Below are positions 1 through 9,476 of a stretch of 64,000 nucleotides of DNA, piece after piece. The notes under the pieces are model-generated. The model ran no database searches, had not been told where the DNA came from, and was given only the letters and a program-made list of their open reading frames with translations. Position numbers and translations under genes: made by a program. Location: the NCBI GenBank assembly GCA_035301265.1, contig DATGUP010000020.1, positions 50,467-114,466 of the forward strand. The letters are read 5' to 3'. Each line of letters starts with the position of its first letter. Position 1 is the stretch's first letter. The DNA comes from DATGUP01 sp035301265. GTDB lineage: Bacteria > Bacillota > Bacilli > Bacillales > Amphibacillaceae.

Positions 1-46
1 AGGGATTCTTTTGTTTAAAATACAGCTAAATATGTTTGCCCAGTTA

Positions 47-658
47 CTAAGAGATTTTTGATTTTTGTATCAGAACCTGGATGACATGGCCGATTCCGGT
101 ATGTCGTTTCCCTTCTTGTCTCATCGCTTCCCCATAGTAGAAATGGAGGCATTTGTACGGTTTGATCCAATCGAGAATATCGGTTGGATCATAGAGATAA
201 TCCATATTTGGCGGCCCGCCTGTTTTGTAGGCGAGCTGATCTTGCGAGTAGACTTCAAACAAGACGTATCCCCCGGGCTTAACTGCACTGATGATGTTGT
301 CGATAAAAAATGGTTGATCCGTTTTTGGAACGTGGCCAAATACCATGATCGCAGCATCGAACTGCTCAGGTTGCACAATTTCTCGCGTTAAGTCCTTTTC
401 GACTGTTGCTACATGAACGTTATGCCGACTAGCAAGCTGTTTGGTTTTCTCTAGCCCGACAGTCGATTGATCATAGGTTGTGATCGTATGGCCGAGTGTG
501 GCGAGATAGACGGCATTTCTTCCTTCTCCTTCAGCAAAGCAGCCAATGTTTGCTCGTTCGGGAAGGATGGCACTTTTTTCTTTTATAAAAACATTCGGTG
601 TTTCGCCGTATACATAATCGTCATCTGAAAAACTTTGATCCCACTTTTCCTTGGACAT
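47..658 (-). CDS. SAM-dependent methyltransferase, class I
   Basis: A 203-residue protein with a class I methyltransferase fold. The SAM-binding glycine motif is the GEGRN stretch near residues 43-48, an acidic residue ends strand 2 (TYDQS), and a post-motif KPGG turn lies near residue 127. This GEGRNA variant occurs in small TehB/UbiE-like methyltransferases of Bacilli whose substrates are mostly unknown. The gene is monocistronic and diverges from the gene starting at 828. A GGAGG-type ribosome site lies just upstream of the ATG. The substrate cannot be inferred from context. Confidence 0.85.
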   Translation of the reverse strand: MSKEKWDQSFSDDDYVYGETPNVFIKEKSAILPERANIGCFAEGEGRNAVYLATLGHTITTYDQSTVGLEKTKQLASRHNVHVATVEKDLTREIVQPEQFDAAIMVFGHVPKTDQPFFIDNIISAVKPGGYVLFEVYSQDQLAYKTGGPPNMDYLYDPTDILDWIKPYKCLHFYYGEAMRQEGKRHTGIGHVIQVLIQKSKIS

Positions 659-769
659 GCAGGGGACCTCCTTCTTTTATGCTTGTATGACTCTACCAGT
701 ATATCACGGTTTTTTCGAGTTTGTAGATAAAAAAGCGTGTTGACTATAAGGTTTCCTCTCTTTTCCTTA

Positions 770-778
770 TGGTATAAT
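770..778 (+). promoter_or_regulatory. Extended -10 promoter (TGGTATAAT)
   Basis: A perfect TATAAT preceded by TGG about 50 bases before the start at 828. No good -35 sits at 16-18 bases, which fits an extended -10 promoter. Confidence 0.5.
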
Positions 779-827
779 CAAACCGGTCCGCAAATTTTGT
801 TCGTTAACCATCGGAAGGGGGATTAAT

Positions 828-1925
828 TTGGAAAGTAAACTTAAAGCGATCGAAGAGGTGTTGACTCATTATCGATATTACCAAAATATTCCGGGAATGG
901 CGGTAAGTATTGTTGCAGAACAAGAAATCGTTTATAGTAGAGGTTTTGGAATTTCGGCTTTAGATTCCGAATATGCTACAGTGACGCCGAATACAATCTT
1001 TTCCATCCAGGATGTGACGACAAATTTTACAGCGCTTTCTCTTGTTCATTTAGAAGAGAATACTTCCTTTAAACTCGACATCCCTATTGTGGAATATCTT
1101 CCCTACTTTCGCACAAAAAGCGGTGCTTATGACCAAATCACCACACGCCACATATTAAGCCATACGGCGGGGTTTCCGGAAAATGTGGGAGTTGTTCTGT
1201 TATTGGATGAAGGTTTCCGTCGCTTTGCCAAAGATATGCCGGAATACCGAAGTTTATTTAACCGTTTTCCGAATATCGAGGAAACTGTGGCGAATATGCA
1301 GACACGAGAAGATCTAACGCGGTATTTTGCCAATGTTGAGTTGGCTGATATTCCGGGCGAAAACTGGGTTTATGCACCGGAAGCTTATGTTATTGCAGCA
1401 GATGTGCTGGAGAAAGTGAGCGGACTGACGTGGGAGGCGTATGTGGAAAAGTATATTTTAACCCCTTTCGGAATGAACCGGACGTTCATTAATCCAGTAT
1501 TTGATGCAAATGAAAATGATGTGGCCGAGTATTATATGAAGGCGATTGATCAGCCAATAAGTGTTCCGATGCCACGCAATGACCTCGGTGCGCCGATCGG
1601 GTTTATCTACTCGACGGCAAACGATATGGCAACATATATGATGAAGCAAATGAAAAAACGCGAAAATATTTTATCTGCTTCCGGATGGGAAACGATGCAT
1701 ACGCCTGCTGGTAAAAGGAAAAACGGTATGGGCTATGGGCTCGGATGGAGCATTAAACAGCGCAACGGACGAAAAGTTGTTGAACATGCAGGTCGTTATT
1801 TAGGTGTAAGCAGTTTTATAACCATGATGCCGGAGCACGAATTTGGCATTGCTTTACTTTGTAATATGGATATGATTCAGTTAGGAAAATTGGCTGATCG
1901 AATGATGAATATTTGGTTTAGATGA
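828..1925 (+). CDS. Serine beta-lactamase/PBP-fold protein, catalytic residues missing
   Basis: A 365-residue class C beta-lactamase-fold (Beta-lactamase family, COG1680) protein, starting at TTG after a GGAAGGGGG ribosome site. No signal peptide is seen, so it is probably cytoplasmic. The fold markers are present: ILSHTAGF near 109-116, a HAG near 325 and a MGYGLGW strand. The SxxK motif, which carries the acylated serine and general base, reads D62-V-T-T65 in the sequence FSIQDVTTNFTAL. The YxN motif reads Y182-A-P. Both changes should abolish acyl-enzyme chemistry. The frame is otherwise intact and well conserved, so a non-enzymatic or altered role is likelier than decay. Confidence 0.82.
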   Translation: MESKLKAIEEVLTHYRYYQNIPGMAVSIVAEQEIVYSRGFGISALDSEYATVTPNTIFSIQDVTTNFTALSLVHLEENTSFKLDIPIVEYLPYFRTKSGAYDQITTRHILSHTAGFPENVGVVLLLDEGFRRFAKDMPEYRSLFNRFPNIEETVANMQTREDLTRYFANVELADIPGENWVYAPEAYVIAADVLEKVSGLTWEAYVEKYILTPFGMNRTFINPVFDANENDVAEYYMKAIDQPISVPMPRNDLGAPIGFIYSTANDMATYMMKQMKKRENILSASGWETMHTPAGKRKNGMGYGLGWSIKQRNGRKVVEHAGRYLGVSSFITMMPEHEFGIALLCNMDMIQLGKLADRMMNIWFR

Positions 1926-1977
1926 ATATCGTGAGGTTTGAAAAAGAAGAATAACTTTCGCGTTTTTTGCAATTACA

Positions 1978-2009
1978 GAAAACCCTCACCAGCTGGGATG
2001 AGGGTTTTC
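1978..2009. terminator. Bidirectional terminator between convergent genes
   Basis: Eleven-base perfect arms (GAAAACCCTCA and its complement) around a 10-base loop, with A and T runs inside the arms, between the stop codons of two convergent genes. Confidence 0.8.
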
Positions 2010-2015
2010 TCACTT

Positions 2016-3116
2016 TTAAACGATTGTAATATGTTTGCTTTTGTCGTCTTTGTATTTCCGATAAAAACGGATCATCGGTCCGAGTGTCTCTTTCAGGTCG
2101 GGACAGGTAATGCCGGTTCCTTCGAGATCGGCAACAGTCTGGCTTGCATCGTACGATGAATGAATGAGAAAGTAGTCGAGTGCCTCTTTTTCTGAATGGA
2201 ACCATTTGCGGATGGGGGCAACCGACATAGATGCTTTGGATAAGGCGACTGGTATCGTTCCTTTTGGTGTTTTGCCTAAATATTCTTCACACATCATTCG
2301 GAATATTTCGTGCATTTTGTATGGGTTCGGATCGGTTATATGATATGTTTTTCCTTTGCCGATGGGGGCGATAGCGAGATAACTCGTTGCTTGAAGCAGG
2401 TAATCCGCGGGAATAAAATTGCCCTCCGGTTCACCTCGACCAATGTACGGGATAACGGGCACATGTTTAACCCGATCGAGAAAATTTAACAGAAAGTAAA
2501 GACCATCGAATTTACTCGTCTCACCTGTTTTAGAATCGCCTTTCACAACCCCTGGACGGATAATCGTAGTAGGGATCTCTTTTTTTAAATCATCAACGAG
2601 TAGCTCGGCTGCAAATTTTGTCTGTTCGTAATGGTTACGAAAGCTTTGCCCTTCATCGAGTTCATGTTCATAAATACGTCCTTCACGCTTTCCCGATACA
2701 TAGGCAGTGCTGAAGTAAATGTAACGTTCGAGACGGTCTAGTTTTTTCACCCATTCGTTGACATTTTGAGTACCGATCACGTTGACTTGATAGGCAATAT
2801 CTTTTGGTACGGCAAGATCATAAATAGCTGCAAGGTGAAATACATGAGTGATCTCATCTAGTAGTTTTAGGTTCGTTTTTTCAGGTAGCGCCAAATCGAC
2901 TTTTGTAATATCGCCAGGAACAACTGTAAAAATTTCCGGATCGACATCGATCTGTCTGGCTAAATGAGGGATCTCTCGTACAGCTTCCTGTTCTAGATAT
3001 GGTAAAACAAGTAAGTAAATATGTGCGATGTTATCCCGATGGTCGTGGATGAGCTGCTTGATCAGCCGGGTTGTGAGAAATCCAGGAAAACCGGTCATGA
3101 AATAGGTTTGTACCAC
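2016..3116 (-). CDS. SDR family oxidoreductase, thioester/fatty-acyl reductase-like
   Basis: A 366-residue extended SDR of the NAD_binding_4 (male-sterility/thioester-reductase) type. The nucleotide loop at the N-terminus reads TGFPGFLTTRLI, the GxxGF variant typical of this subfamily. The catalytic set is visible as STAY near 140 and NHYEQTK (YxxxK) near 166. Proteins of this family reduce acyl thioesters or act as epimerases. There is no carrier-protein partner nearby, so the substrate is open. It is monocistronic and convergent with the previous gene. Confidence 0.8.
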   Translation of the reverse strand: MVQTYFMTGFPGFLTTRLIKQLIHDHRDNIAHIYLLVLPYLEQEAVREIPHLARQIDVDPEIFTVVPGDITKVDLALPEKTNLKLLDEITHVFHLAAIYDLAVPKDIAYQVNVIGTQNVNEWVKKLDRLERYIYFSTAYVSGKREGRIYEHELDEGQSFRNHYEQTKFAAELLVDDLKKEIPTTIIRPGVVKGDSKTGETSKFDGLYFLLNFLDRVKHVPVIPYIGRGEPEGNFIPADYLLQATSYLAIAPIGKGKTYHITDPNPYKMHEIFRMMCEEYLGKTPKGTIPVALSKASMSVAPIRKWFHSEKEALDYFLIHSSYDASQTVADLEGTGITCPDLKETLGPMIRFYRKYKDDKSKHITIV

Positions 3117-3260
3117 TGTTGACCCTCCTCCGCTAATATAAAAATGGTAGACTGAAATTATGTGATTTATTCGACTAGCCTTGCTATTATTATAGTATAA
3201 TTTTTCTGAATCATGTATGCGACATTTGTAGGGGGTGGCTTGGGGATGAGGGCATTTTAA

Positions 3261-3780
3261 TCAAGGTTTGTCGTATTCGGTATGTTGTGGGGACTCGTGA
3301 TCGGTCTGGACAGCTTCCATGTTTCGCTCAGTCTGCTTTTATTCGCGCTGGCAATCGGATATTTGCACGTCGCAATCATTTTCTTTGTGTTTTGTTATGT
3401 CGTCGGTGTCGATTTTGGCGGATATTTTTCGAGGTACTTGTTTTGCTCGTTCCTTATATTATTTTTGCGATTGTCGCCCTGTCGATTTTAATAACAGGGC
3501 TTGTCAAAACTGTGCAGCAGTTCAACCCGGTTCTCTCAATTGTGACGCTTTCAATGGCGATGATCGGCCGTGCGTTCTGGCCGCTGGAAGTCGTGGAGTC
3601 AGGGTGGTTGCTTGCCATAGCCAAAATTGTTCCGGTGACACACGGGGTGGAACTCATGAACGGATCCGTCGTTTACGGCCGGTCCATGAACGAACTCTTA
3701 TTTCCAGTCAGTGTGCTTCTGTTGATGGGCGTCGCGATGGCTGGTGTCGGGATGCATTTGATGGAAAGAAGGCACGTGTA
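3261..3780 (+). pseudogene. ABC-2 type permease remnant, 5'-truncated and frameshifted
   Basis: Two frames join into one permease C-terminus. The first runs from about 3261 to 3425 and encodes membrane segments ending in VVGVDFGGYF. The second takes over near 3425 (EVLVLLVPYIIF) and runs to the stop at 3778-3780. The second part has the AFWPLEVV, VPVTHGVELMNG and final hydrophobic helix usual for ABC-2 membrane subunits. The N-terminal half and a proper start are missing. It lies just upstream of the YhgE-like gene and may be the rest of an exporter operon lost by deletion. Confidence 0.72.
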
Positions 3781-3902
3781 GCAACAAATGATATGATGAC
3801 GCTCAATTTCGAATGAGCGCCTAAGGACACTGTTAAGCTTTGCCGGCTAATAGCGGATGGTTGGTCCCGGACAGTCCTAAAATGGAATAAATCATCTGTC
3901 TT

Positions 3903-3911
3903 TGTTATAAT
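3903..3911 (+). promoter_or_regulatory. Extended -10 promoter of yhgE-like gene
   Basis: TGTTATAAT lies about 54 bases before the chosen start. It places transcription initiation near 3918, immediately before the palindrome at 3929-3944. Confidence 0.5.
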
Positions 3912-3928
3912 ATATTAATGTGTTTAAA

Positions 3929-3944
3929 ATGAATGGTCATTCAT
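3929..3944. promoter_or_regulatory. TetR-type operator candidate
   Basis: A perfect palindrome, ATGAATG-GT-CATTCAT, sits between the inferred transcription start and the ATG. Its form resembles TetR-family operators, and YhgE homologues are often paired with a TetR regulator (YhgD). No such regulator is encoded in this window. Confidence 0.55.
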
Positions 3945-3964
3945 CATTCTGCACAGAAAAGGCG

Positions 3965-6160
3965 ATGAACATGAAAAACAGCTGGAAACTATTTTGGAGA
4001 GATATAAAAAATATCAGCACAAACTGGGTGGCGATGGTTTTAATCGGGGGATTGATCATTTTGCCATCGCTTTATGCCTGGTTCAATATTAAAGCGTCAT
4101 GGGATCCGTACGGTCAGACCGAACAAATTCCTGTAGGCGTCATCAATGAAGATGAAGGGGCGACAGTCCGCGGTGAAGCTATCGATGTCGGTGGGGATTT
4201 GGTTGATGAACTAAAAGATAATCAAGATATGGGCTGGCAGTTTGTCGATCGGGAGACAGCGATGAATGAAGTGGAATACGGTAATTATTTCGCTGCCATC
4301 GTAATCCCGGAAAATTTTTCTGAAACGCTAGCGAGCGTCATCAGCGCCGATCCAGAAAAAGCGACGGTTGAATATTATGTGAATGAAAAAATCAACGCCA
4401 TCGCTCCGAAAATTACGGAAAAAGGCGCGAGTGTTATTGTCGATCAAATCAGCAGCGAGTTTATTTCCACTGTTAATGGTGTGATTTTTGATATGTTTAA
4501 CGACATTGGCGTGGAAATTGAGAAAGAATTACCGGACATTAAACGGTTTGAACATTACGTGTTTACACTAGAAGAACATTTACCAGAAATTCACCAAATC
4601 CTAGAAGAATCGCTGGAAGATGCCAATCACGCCGATGATATTATTGGCAAAGCCCAGAAGCTCGTTCCCGAAGCGAAACAAGTGACTGATAATGGGTTGG
4701 AAACGATCGATGATACGTCAGCATTTTTGCAAGACGCTGAAAATCGTTTGAATGAAATGGCACCACAGATTGAGAACGATCTGAATAAAGTGCAAACAAT
4801 CGCTTCTAATGTTGATGAATTGTTGGGCGAGATACAGGATGCTGATATTGATTTCAGCCGAGGTGAAGAAATTAAGCAAGAGCTGGATACAAAAATTGAT
4901 GAAGCTATTCAGCAAATTGGAACAATAAAGGAATTGCTTGAAAAATTGCAAACATATAATGCTTCTCCGGATGTGGAAAGCGGTGGAGAGGGTTATTCCT
5001 TATCCGATGACAAAATCGATCAGGCACTTGTCAAACTGGATCGCTTACAATCCAGGTTAGAAGAGATGCGGGATAATACAGTGCAAATTGAGCAATTTAT
5101 TGCCGAGAAAAAACAAGATGTCGCTGCCACGTTGGCAGATTTAAAACAATTATCCGCCCATACGTCTGAGCGTATTGACACCTTTGTGAAGGAATATAAA
5201 GAAACGATCGAACCGCGCGTTTTCAAAGAAATAACAAAAGCCCAATCGACACTTGCAGGGGCAAGGGATATTTTAACGGAGATTCAAACGACGTTACCTG
5301 AGGTGGAAGATATTTTAGCCCGAACCGACAATAATTTAGGTGAAGGAAAGGATATGCTCGAGACGGTCATGGGTGAGTTTCCATACATTAGTGATAAAGT
5401 CAAACAACTGGCGGATCGCATAAGAGATGTACAGGAAGAGACGGACATTAATGAAATTATTGAATTGCTCAGAAACGATCCAGAGGCAGAACGAAGTTTT
5501 TTCGAAGAGCCGGTCGTTTTGAACGAAAATGAACTCTTCCCTATTGAAAATTATGGTACGGGTATGACGCCGTTCTATACCGTGCTTGCCTTCTGGGTTG
5601 GAGCGATTCTGTTGATTTCGCTCTTATCGGTTGATGTGCACGATGCCGAAGCGTTTACGGGACGAGAAGTATATTTTGGACGCTTCTTTACTTTTATGGC
5701 GATTGGTATTTTGCAAAGTCTCATTGCTACATCGGGTGACATTTTGTTAATCGATGTGCCTGTTAAGGAATCGGTTTGGTTTGTCGTGTTTGGTTTGTTG
5801 ATCAGTTTTGTGTTTATGCTCATTGTTTACTCGCTCGTTTCGGTATTTGGGGATGTCGGAAAAGCTATGGCGATTGTGTTACTTGTCTTGCAGATTGCTG
5901 GATCTGGTGGGACGTATCCGGTCGTTCTGCTGCCTGAATTTTTCCAAGTGATTAACCCCTTCTTGCCGTTTACGTATGCAGTAGATATCATGCGTGAGGC
6001 GGTCGGTGGCATTGTTTGGGAACGGGCGCTAAAAGATATTGGATTTCTATCGCTATTCGGATTGGGAGCCATTGTGCTCGGTGCTTTCTTGAAAGGGCCG
6101 ATTAATAAGCAAACAGATAAACTGAAGAAAAAGTCGGAGGAAAGCGGACTGTTTCATTAG
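3965..6160 (+). CDS. yhgE: YhgE/Pip family membrane protein
   Basis: A roughly 730-residue protein of the YhgE/Pip (phage infection protein) family. One N-terminal transmembrane segment (about residues 18-38) is followed by a large extracellular region rich in heptad-like Glu/Lys/Leu sequence (about 180-500). A block of five or six membrane helices with an ABC-2-like permease fold (about 535-720) ends the protein. The ATG at 3965 (MNMKNSWKLF) is preferred because the family begins with this juxtamembrane KxxWKxxFRD-like sequence. An in-frame ATG at 3920 falls on the inferred transcription start. Function in the family is poorly defined (export or cell-envelope roles are suggested). Confidence 0.85.
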   Translation: MNMKNSWKLFWRDIKNISTNWVAMVLIGGLIILPSLYAWFNIKASWDPYGQTEQIPVGVINEDEGATVRGEAIDVGGDLVDELKDNQDMGWQFVDRETAMNEVEYGNYFAAIVIPENFSETLASVISADPEKATVEYYVNEKINAIAPKITEKGASVIVDQISSEFISTVNGVIFDMFNDIGVEIEKELPDIKRFEHYVFTLEEHLPEIHQILEESLEDANHADDIIGKAQKLVPEAKQVTDNGLETIDDTSAFLQDAENRLNEMAPQIENDLNKVQTIASNVDELLGEIQDADIDFSRGEEIKQELDTKIDEAIQQIGTIKELLEKLQTYNASPDVESGGEGYSLSDDKIDQALVKLDRLQSRLEEMRDNTVQIEQFIAEKKQDVAATLADLKQLSAHTSERIDTFVKEYKETIEPRVFKEITKAQSTLAGARDILTEIQTTLPEVEDILARTDNNLGEGKDMLETVMGEFPYISDKVKQLADRIRDVQEETDINEIIELLRNDPEAERSFFEEPVVLNENELFPIENYGTGMTPFYTVLAFWVGAILLISLLSVDVHDAEAFTGREVYFGRFFTFMAIGILQSLIATSGDILLIDVPVKESVWFVVFGLLISFVFMLIVYSLVSVFGDVGKAMAIVLLVLQIAGSGGTYPVVLLPEFFQVINPFLPFTYAVDIMREAVGGIVWERALKDIGFLSLFGLGAIVLGAFLKGPINKQTDKLKKKSEESGLFH

Positions 6161-6317
6161 AGTAGAAATGCTTGTTGTCCCATCACCTTTAAAAGGTAAC
6201 ATCGGAACGTTTCCCCGTTTTCTCAAACGGCATGTTCATGACATGAAAGGATAGCCAAGATATACCAACCCAAAATACAGTCGTTTCCTTTATAATGGTG
6301 AACGGGGAGGTCTGCCG

Positions 6318-7274
6318 ATGGAACGAAACAAGTGGCTGATCATTGTTATTGGTATCCTTTGCGTACTGTTAACGATCGATATAGTAGCTAGCTTCTATTT
6401 TTACAATCTAGCCATTAAGCGTGGTCCAAAAGATTTTTTGCAAGGAAACAAGGATTTGGAAGTGTCGGCCCAGGCTATGGAGGAGTTTACCGCTGGATCA
6501 TGGCGGGACTGGGTGGCTGATCAATCTTTCGAGGAAATGGAGCTCACATCGTTTGATGGTTTAAAATTACAAGGCTATTTTTTGGAGGCACAAGAGCCTT
6601 CCGATAGATTAGTTATTCTAGCCCATGGCTATCTCGGCCATGCGAAACAGATGGGATTGTATGGGAAATATTACTACGAACAGCTCGGCTACAATATTTT
6701 TATGGCAGATGCCCGTGGACATGGACAAAGTGAAGGTGACTATTACGGGTTTGGTTGGCATGATCGGCTTGATCTGATCGCTTGGACGGATAAGCTGATT
6801 GATAGACTAGGTCCGGATATCGATATTGTGTTTCACGGTCTTTCCATGGGGGCGGCGACAGTCTTGATGGCTAGCGGAGAAGATTTGCCGGAGCAAGTGC
6901 AGGCAATTGTTGCCGATAGCCCGTATTCAAGCGTGCATGAATTGTTCGCCTTTCAAATGAAGCGGATGTTTCATTTGCCATCATTTCCCGTTTTGGATAG
7001 CACGAGTGTGGTAGCAAACATAAGGGCCGACTATTCATTTAAAGAAGCTTCAGCAATGGAGCAGGTGAAAAAAGCCGCTGTGCCGATTTTATATATTCAT
7101 GGAAACAACGATACATTTGTTCCGGCTGACATGGCACGGAAACTCTATGAAAATACGAAAAGCGATGCCGAAATAATGACTGTAGATGATGCCAATCACG
7201 GGGAATCGTTTGTCATTGCAAAGGAACAGTATATTAAAAAACTGCATGCATTTTTGGATCAATATGTCCAATAG
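6318..7274 (+). CDS. Membrane-anchored alpha/beta hydrolase
   Basis: A 318-residue protein with an N-terminal anchor helix (about residues 5-27) and an alpha/beta hydrolase domain. The nucleophile elbow is GLSMG with Ser near 176, the acid is Asp in HGNNDTF near 264, and the base is His in NHGES near 294, giving a complete triad. The oxyanion region reads LAHGYLGH. It is similar in layout to B. subtilis YqkD-like hydrolases, which have no settled substrate. A GGGGAGG ribosome site precedes the ATG. Confidence 0.85.
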   Translation: MERNKWLIIVIGILCVLLTIDIVASFYFYNLAIKRGPKDFLQGNKDLEVSAQAMEEFTAGSWRDWVADQSFEEMELTSFDGLKLQGYFLEAQEPSDRLVILAHGYLGHAKQMGLYGKYYYEQLGYNIFMADARGHGQSEGDYYGFGWHDRLDLIAWTDKLIDRLGPDIDIVFHGLSMGAATVLMASGEDLPEQVQAIVADSPYSSVHELFAFQMKRMFHLPSFPVLDSTSVVANIRADYSFKEASAMEQVKKAAVPILYIHGNNDTFVPADMARKLYENTKSDAEIMTVDDANHGESFVIAKEQYIKKLHAFLDQYVQ

Positions 7275-7376
7275 AAAAGGTTTTCTGCGGAAGACAAGCA
7301 GAAGACCTCTTTCATGTTTTGATCGACATTTATTACGCGAATATCCACATCGTTTGAAACGTCAGGTTTTCAACGG

Positions 7377-9365
7377 TTATAAATGCGTCGCAAAAAAGCG
7401 GCAAATATGTTCCAGCCGCTTGATGCGCAAGTCGGGTTTTCCGCTCCGGCTCAGTTCATGATTCGCATCGGGGAAGCGGACAAATTCAACTTCTTTGCGC
7501 AAATGTTTGAGTGTGACGAATAATTGTTCTCCCTGTTCGATCGGGCAGCGAAAATCGCGTTCGCCGTGCAGGATTAAAAGCGGCGTTTCTACATTTTCAG
7601 CATATTTCAGTGGAGAAAATGCCCACAGTTTTTGCGGATCATCAAGCAAGTGATGTCCTAGTTCCCATTTGCTGAAAAAGTAACCGATGTCGCTGACCCC
7701 GTAAAAGCTGAGCCAGTTACTGATTGAGCGCTGGGTCACGGCTGCCTTGAAACGATTTGTATGACCGACGATCCAGTTGGTCATAAATCCGCCATAACTG
7801 CCGCCAGTGACGCCGAGGCGTTTTTCATCGATGAAGCTGTAATTTTCCAATGCCTGGTCAACGGCGCACATCAGGTCACTGTAGTCTTTGCCGCCGTAAT
7901 CAAATCGGCAAGCATTGACAAATGTCTGACCGTAACCATGGCTGCCGCGCGGGTTTGTGTATAAGACAACATAGCCTTTGGCGGCAAGCAGCTGCATTTC
8001 ATGAAAAAAAGTTTGCCCGTACATGACATGCGGACCGCCGTGAATTTCTAAAATCATTGGGTATTTTTTTCTGTCTTGAAAGCCATACGGACGCAATAAC
8101 CAGCCTTGGATGTGCCAACCATCTTCAGCAGTGATAGCTATCTCTTCTGGTTCATTCAATGTGACTTTATCCAAAAATTCTCTATTGGCATCGGTCAGTT
8201 GCTTTAAGCCGTGCTTGTCGAGCCGGTAAAAATTTCCTGGATCTGTCGGCGTGCTGATACCGAGAACAAAGGTGTCCGTCCTTTGGCTATATGTAAATGA
8301 AAACACATGGTTGTTATCTTTATATAATGTGCGTAAGTCACCTGCCAAACTCGCTTCGTAAAGTCCGGTAGCCCCATTTTCACTGCCGATAAAAAAGAGC
8401 CGCTCTCCATCTTTGGACCAAATAGGTCCAAGTTCTGCTTCACCGAGTCGCGTATCGCTGATCATGAAATCGCCGAGCTGAAAATCCCAATTCGCGCTTA
8501 AAATCATTCGCTTACCCGTCTTTACATTAAAGACATAGAGTTCGTTTAATGTAGCTCCGGCGTAAGTTTTGTCATGGCCGAAACAAGCGATTTGGTTTCC
8601 ATCTGGGGAAAAACGTGCATTGTGATAAACGCCTTTTCCATCGGTCAGACGGGTTATTTCTTTTGTTTGGATATTCATTATGTACAAATCATTCGTTAAT
8701 TCATAATCAACATCTTCGCTTAAATTCGCTGCAAACAAAATCGTTTGGCCATCAGGTGATATATCGAGAAAAGTATGCTCGGCGTGCGCGTCGGTTAGCT
8801 GATCGATTGTTTTATTTTCTACATCGTATAAAATAATCTGTGTTCGTTTATGATCAACAAGCCCTTCGGCATCTGATTTATATTTCAAGCGATTGATGAC
8901 GCGTGGCTCGGTTTGTTTTAATTGTTTTTCTTCTTTTGACTGTTCTGTTTGTGTTTGAATGTCATCATTAGGGGCGAGTGGTGTACTGAATATGACGTAC
9001 CGTCCGTCTTTGTCCCAATGCGGGTTTTGGGCACCGTGTTTGCACGTTGTCAGCTGCCTTGCTTCACCACCGCTCGTCTCTATAAGCCAAATCTGCGGTA
9101 CGCCGCTGCGTTCCGATTGAAAAACCATTTTTCGGCCGTCTGGGGAAAATCGTGGGTGGTTGTTTTTATGTTTTCCAAATGTCCACTGTTTGAGCTTGTC
9201 GTTTGTCAAATCTTGGACGAATAAATGTGACTGATAACCGTTATTCTCGTGAATCGTTGTTGAGACAAAAGCAAAAGACATACCATCGGGCGATAGTTGC
9301 GGATAACTAAAAATTTCCAAGGCAGTCAAATCTTCAGCACGTATAGGTCGCTTGTTAACATTCAT
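7377..9365 (-). CDS. S9 family peptidase (acylaminoacyl-peptidase-like, YuxL type)
   Basis: About 662 residues. An N-terminal beta-propeller built from TolB/WD40-like repeats (LSPDG, FSPDG and ISPDG motifs recur between residues 20 and 270) gates a C-terminal prolyl-oligopeptidase domain. The catalytic Ser is in GGSYGG near 525, Asp in GERDFRC near 604 and His in DANHELS near 634. The ATG at 9365 is chosen because GGGGGA lies seven bases upstream. A TTG 15 bases earlier overlaps that ribosome site. It is cytoplasmic and probably degrades short peptides. Confidence 0.9.
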   Translation of the reverse strand: MNVNKRPIRAEDLTALEIFSYPQLSPDGMSFAFVSTTIHENNGYQSHLFVQDLTNDKLKQWTFGKHKNNHPRFSPDGRKMVFQSERSGVPQIWLIETSGGEARQLTTCKHGAQNPHWDKDGRYVIFSTPLAPNDDIQTQTEQSKEEKQLKQTEPRVINRLKYKSDAEGLVDHKRTQIILYDVENKTIDQLTDAHAEHTFLDISPDGQTILFAANLSEDVDYELTNDLYIMNIQTKEITRLTDGKGVYHNARFSPDGNQIACFGHDKTYAGATLNELYVFNVKTGKRMILSANWDFQLGDFMISDTRLGEAELGPIWSKDGERLFFIGSENGATGLYEASLAGDLRTLYKDNNHVFSFTYSQRTDTFVLGISTPTDPGNFYRLDKHGLKQLTDANREFLDKVTLNEPEEIAITAEDGWHIQGWLLRPYGFQDRKKYPMILEIHGGPHVMYGQTFFHEMQLLAAKGYVVLYTNPRGSHGYGQTFVNACRFDYGGKDYSDLMCAVDQALENYSFIDEKRLGVTGGSYGGFMTNWIVGHTNRFKAAVTQRSISNWLSFYGVSDIGYFFSKWELGHHLLDDPQKLWAFSPLKYAENVETPLLILHGERDFRCPIEQGEQLFVTLKHLRKEVEFVRFPDANHELSRSGKPDLRIKRLEHICRFFATHL

Positions 9366-9441
9366 ACAATATTCCCCCAATGAATGAAAGTTTTCACTAT
9401 TCTAGCTGATTTTCAATCACGATGCAACTTGATGACCCTAG

Positions 9442-9467
9442 AAAAAATGCCCCGGATTGCCCAGGGC
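9442..9467 (-). terminator. Terminator after dat
   Basis: On the minus strand a GCCCTGG/CCGGGGC stem with a five-base loop is followed by ATTTTTTC. Confidence 0.75.
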
Positions 9468-9476
9468 GATGTTTTT

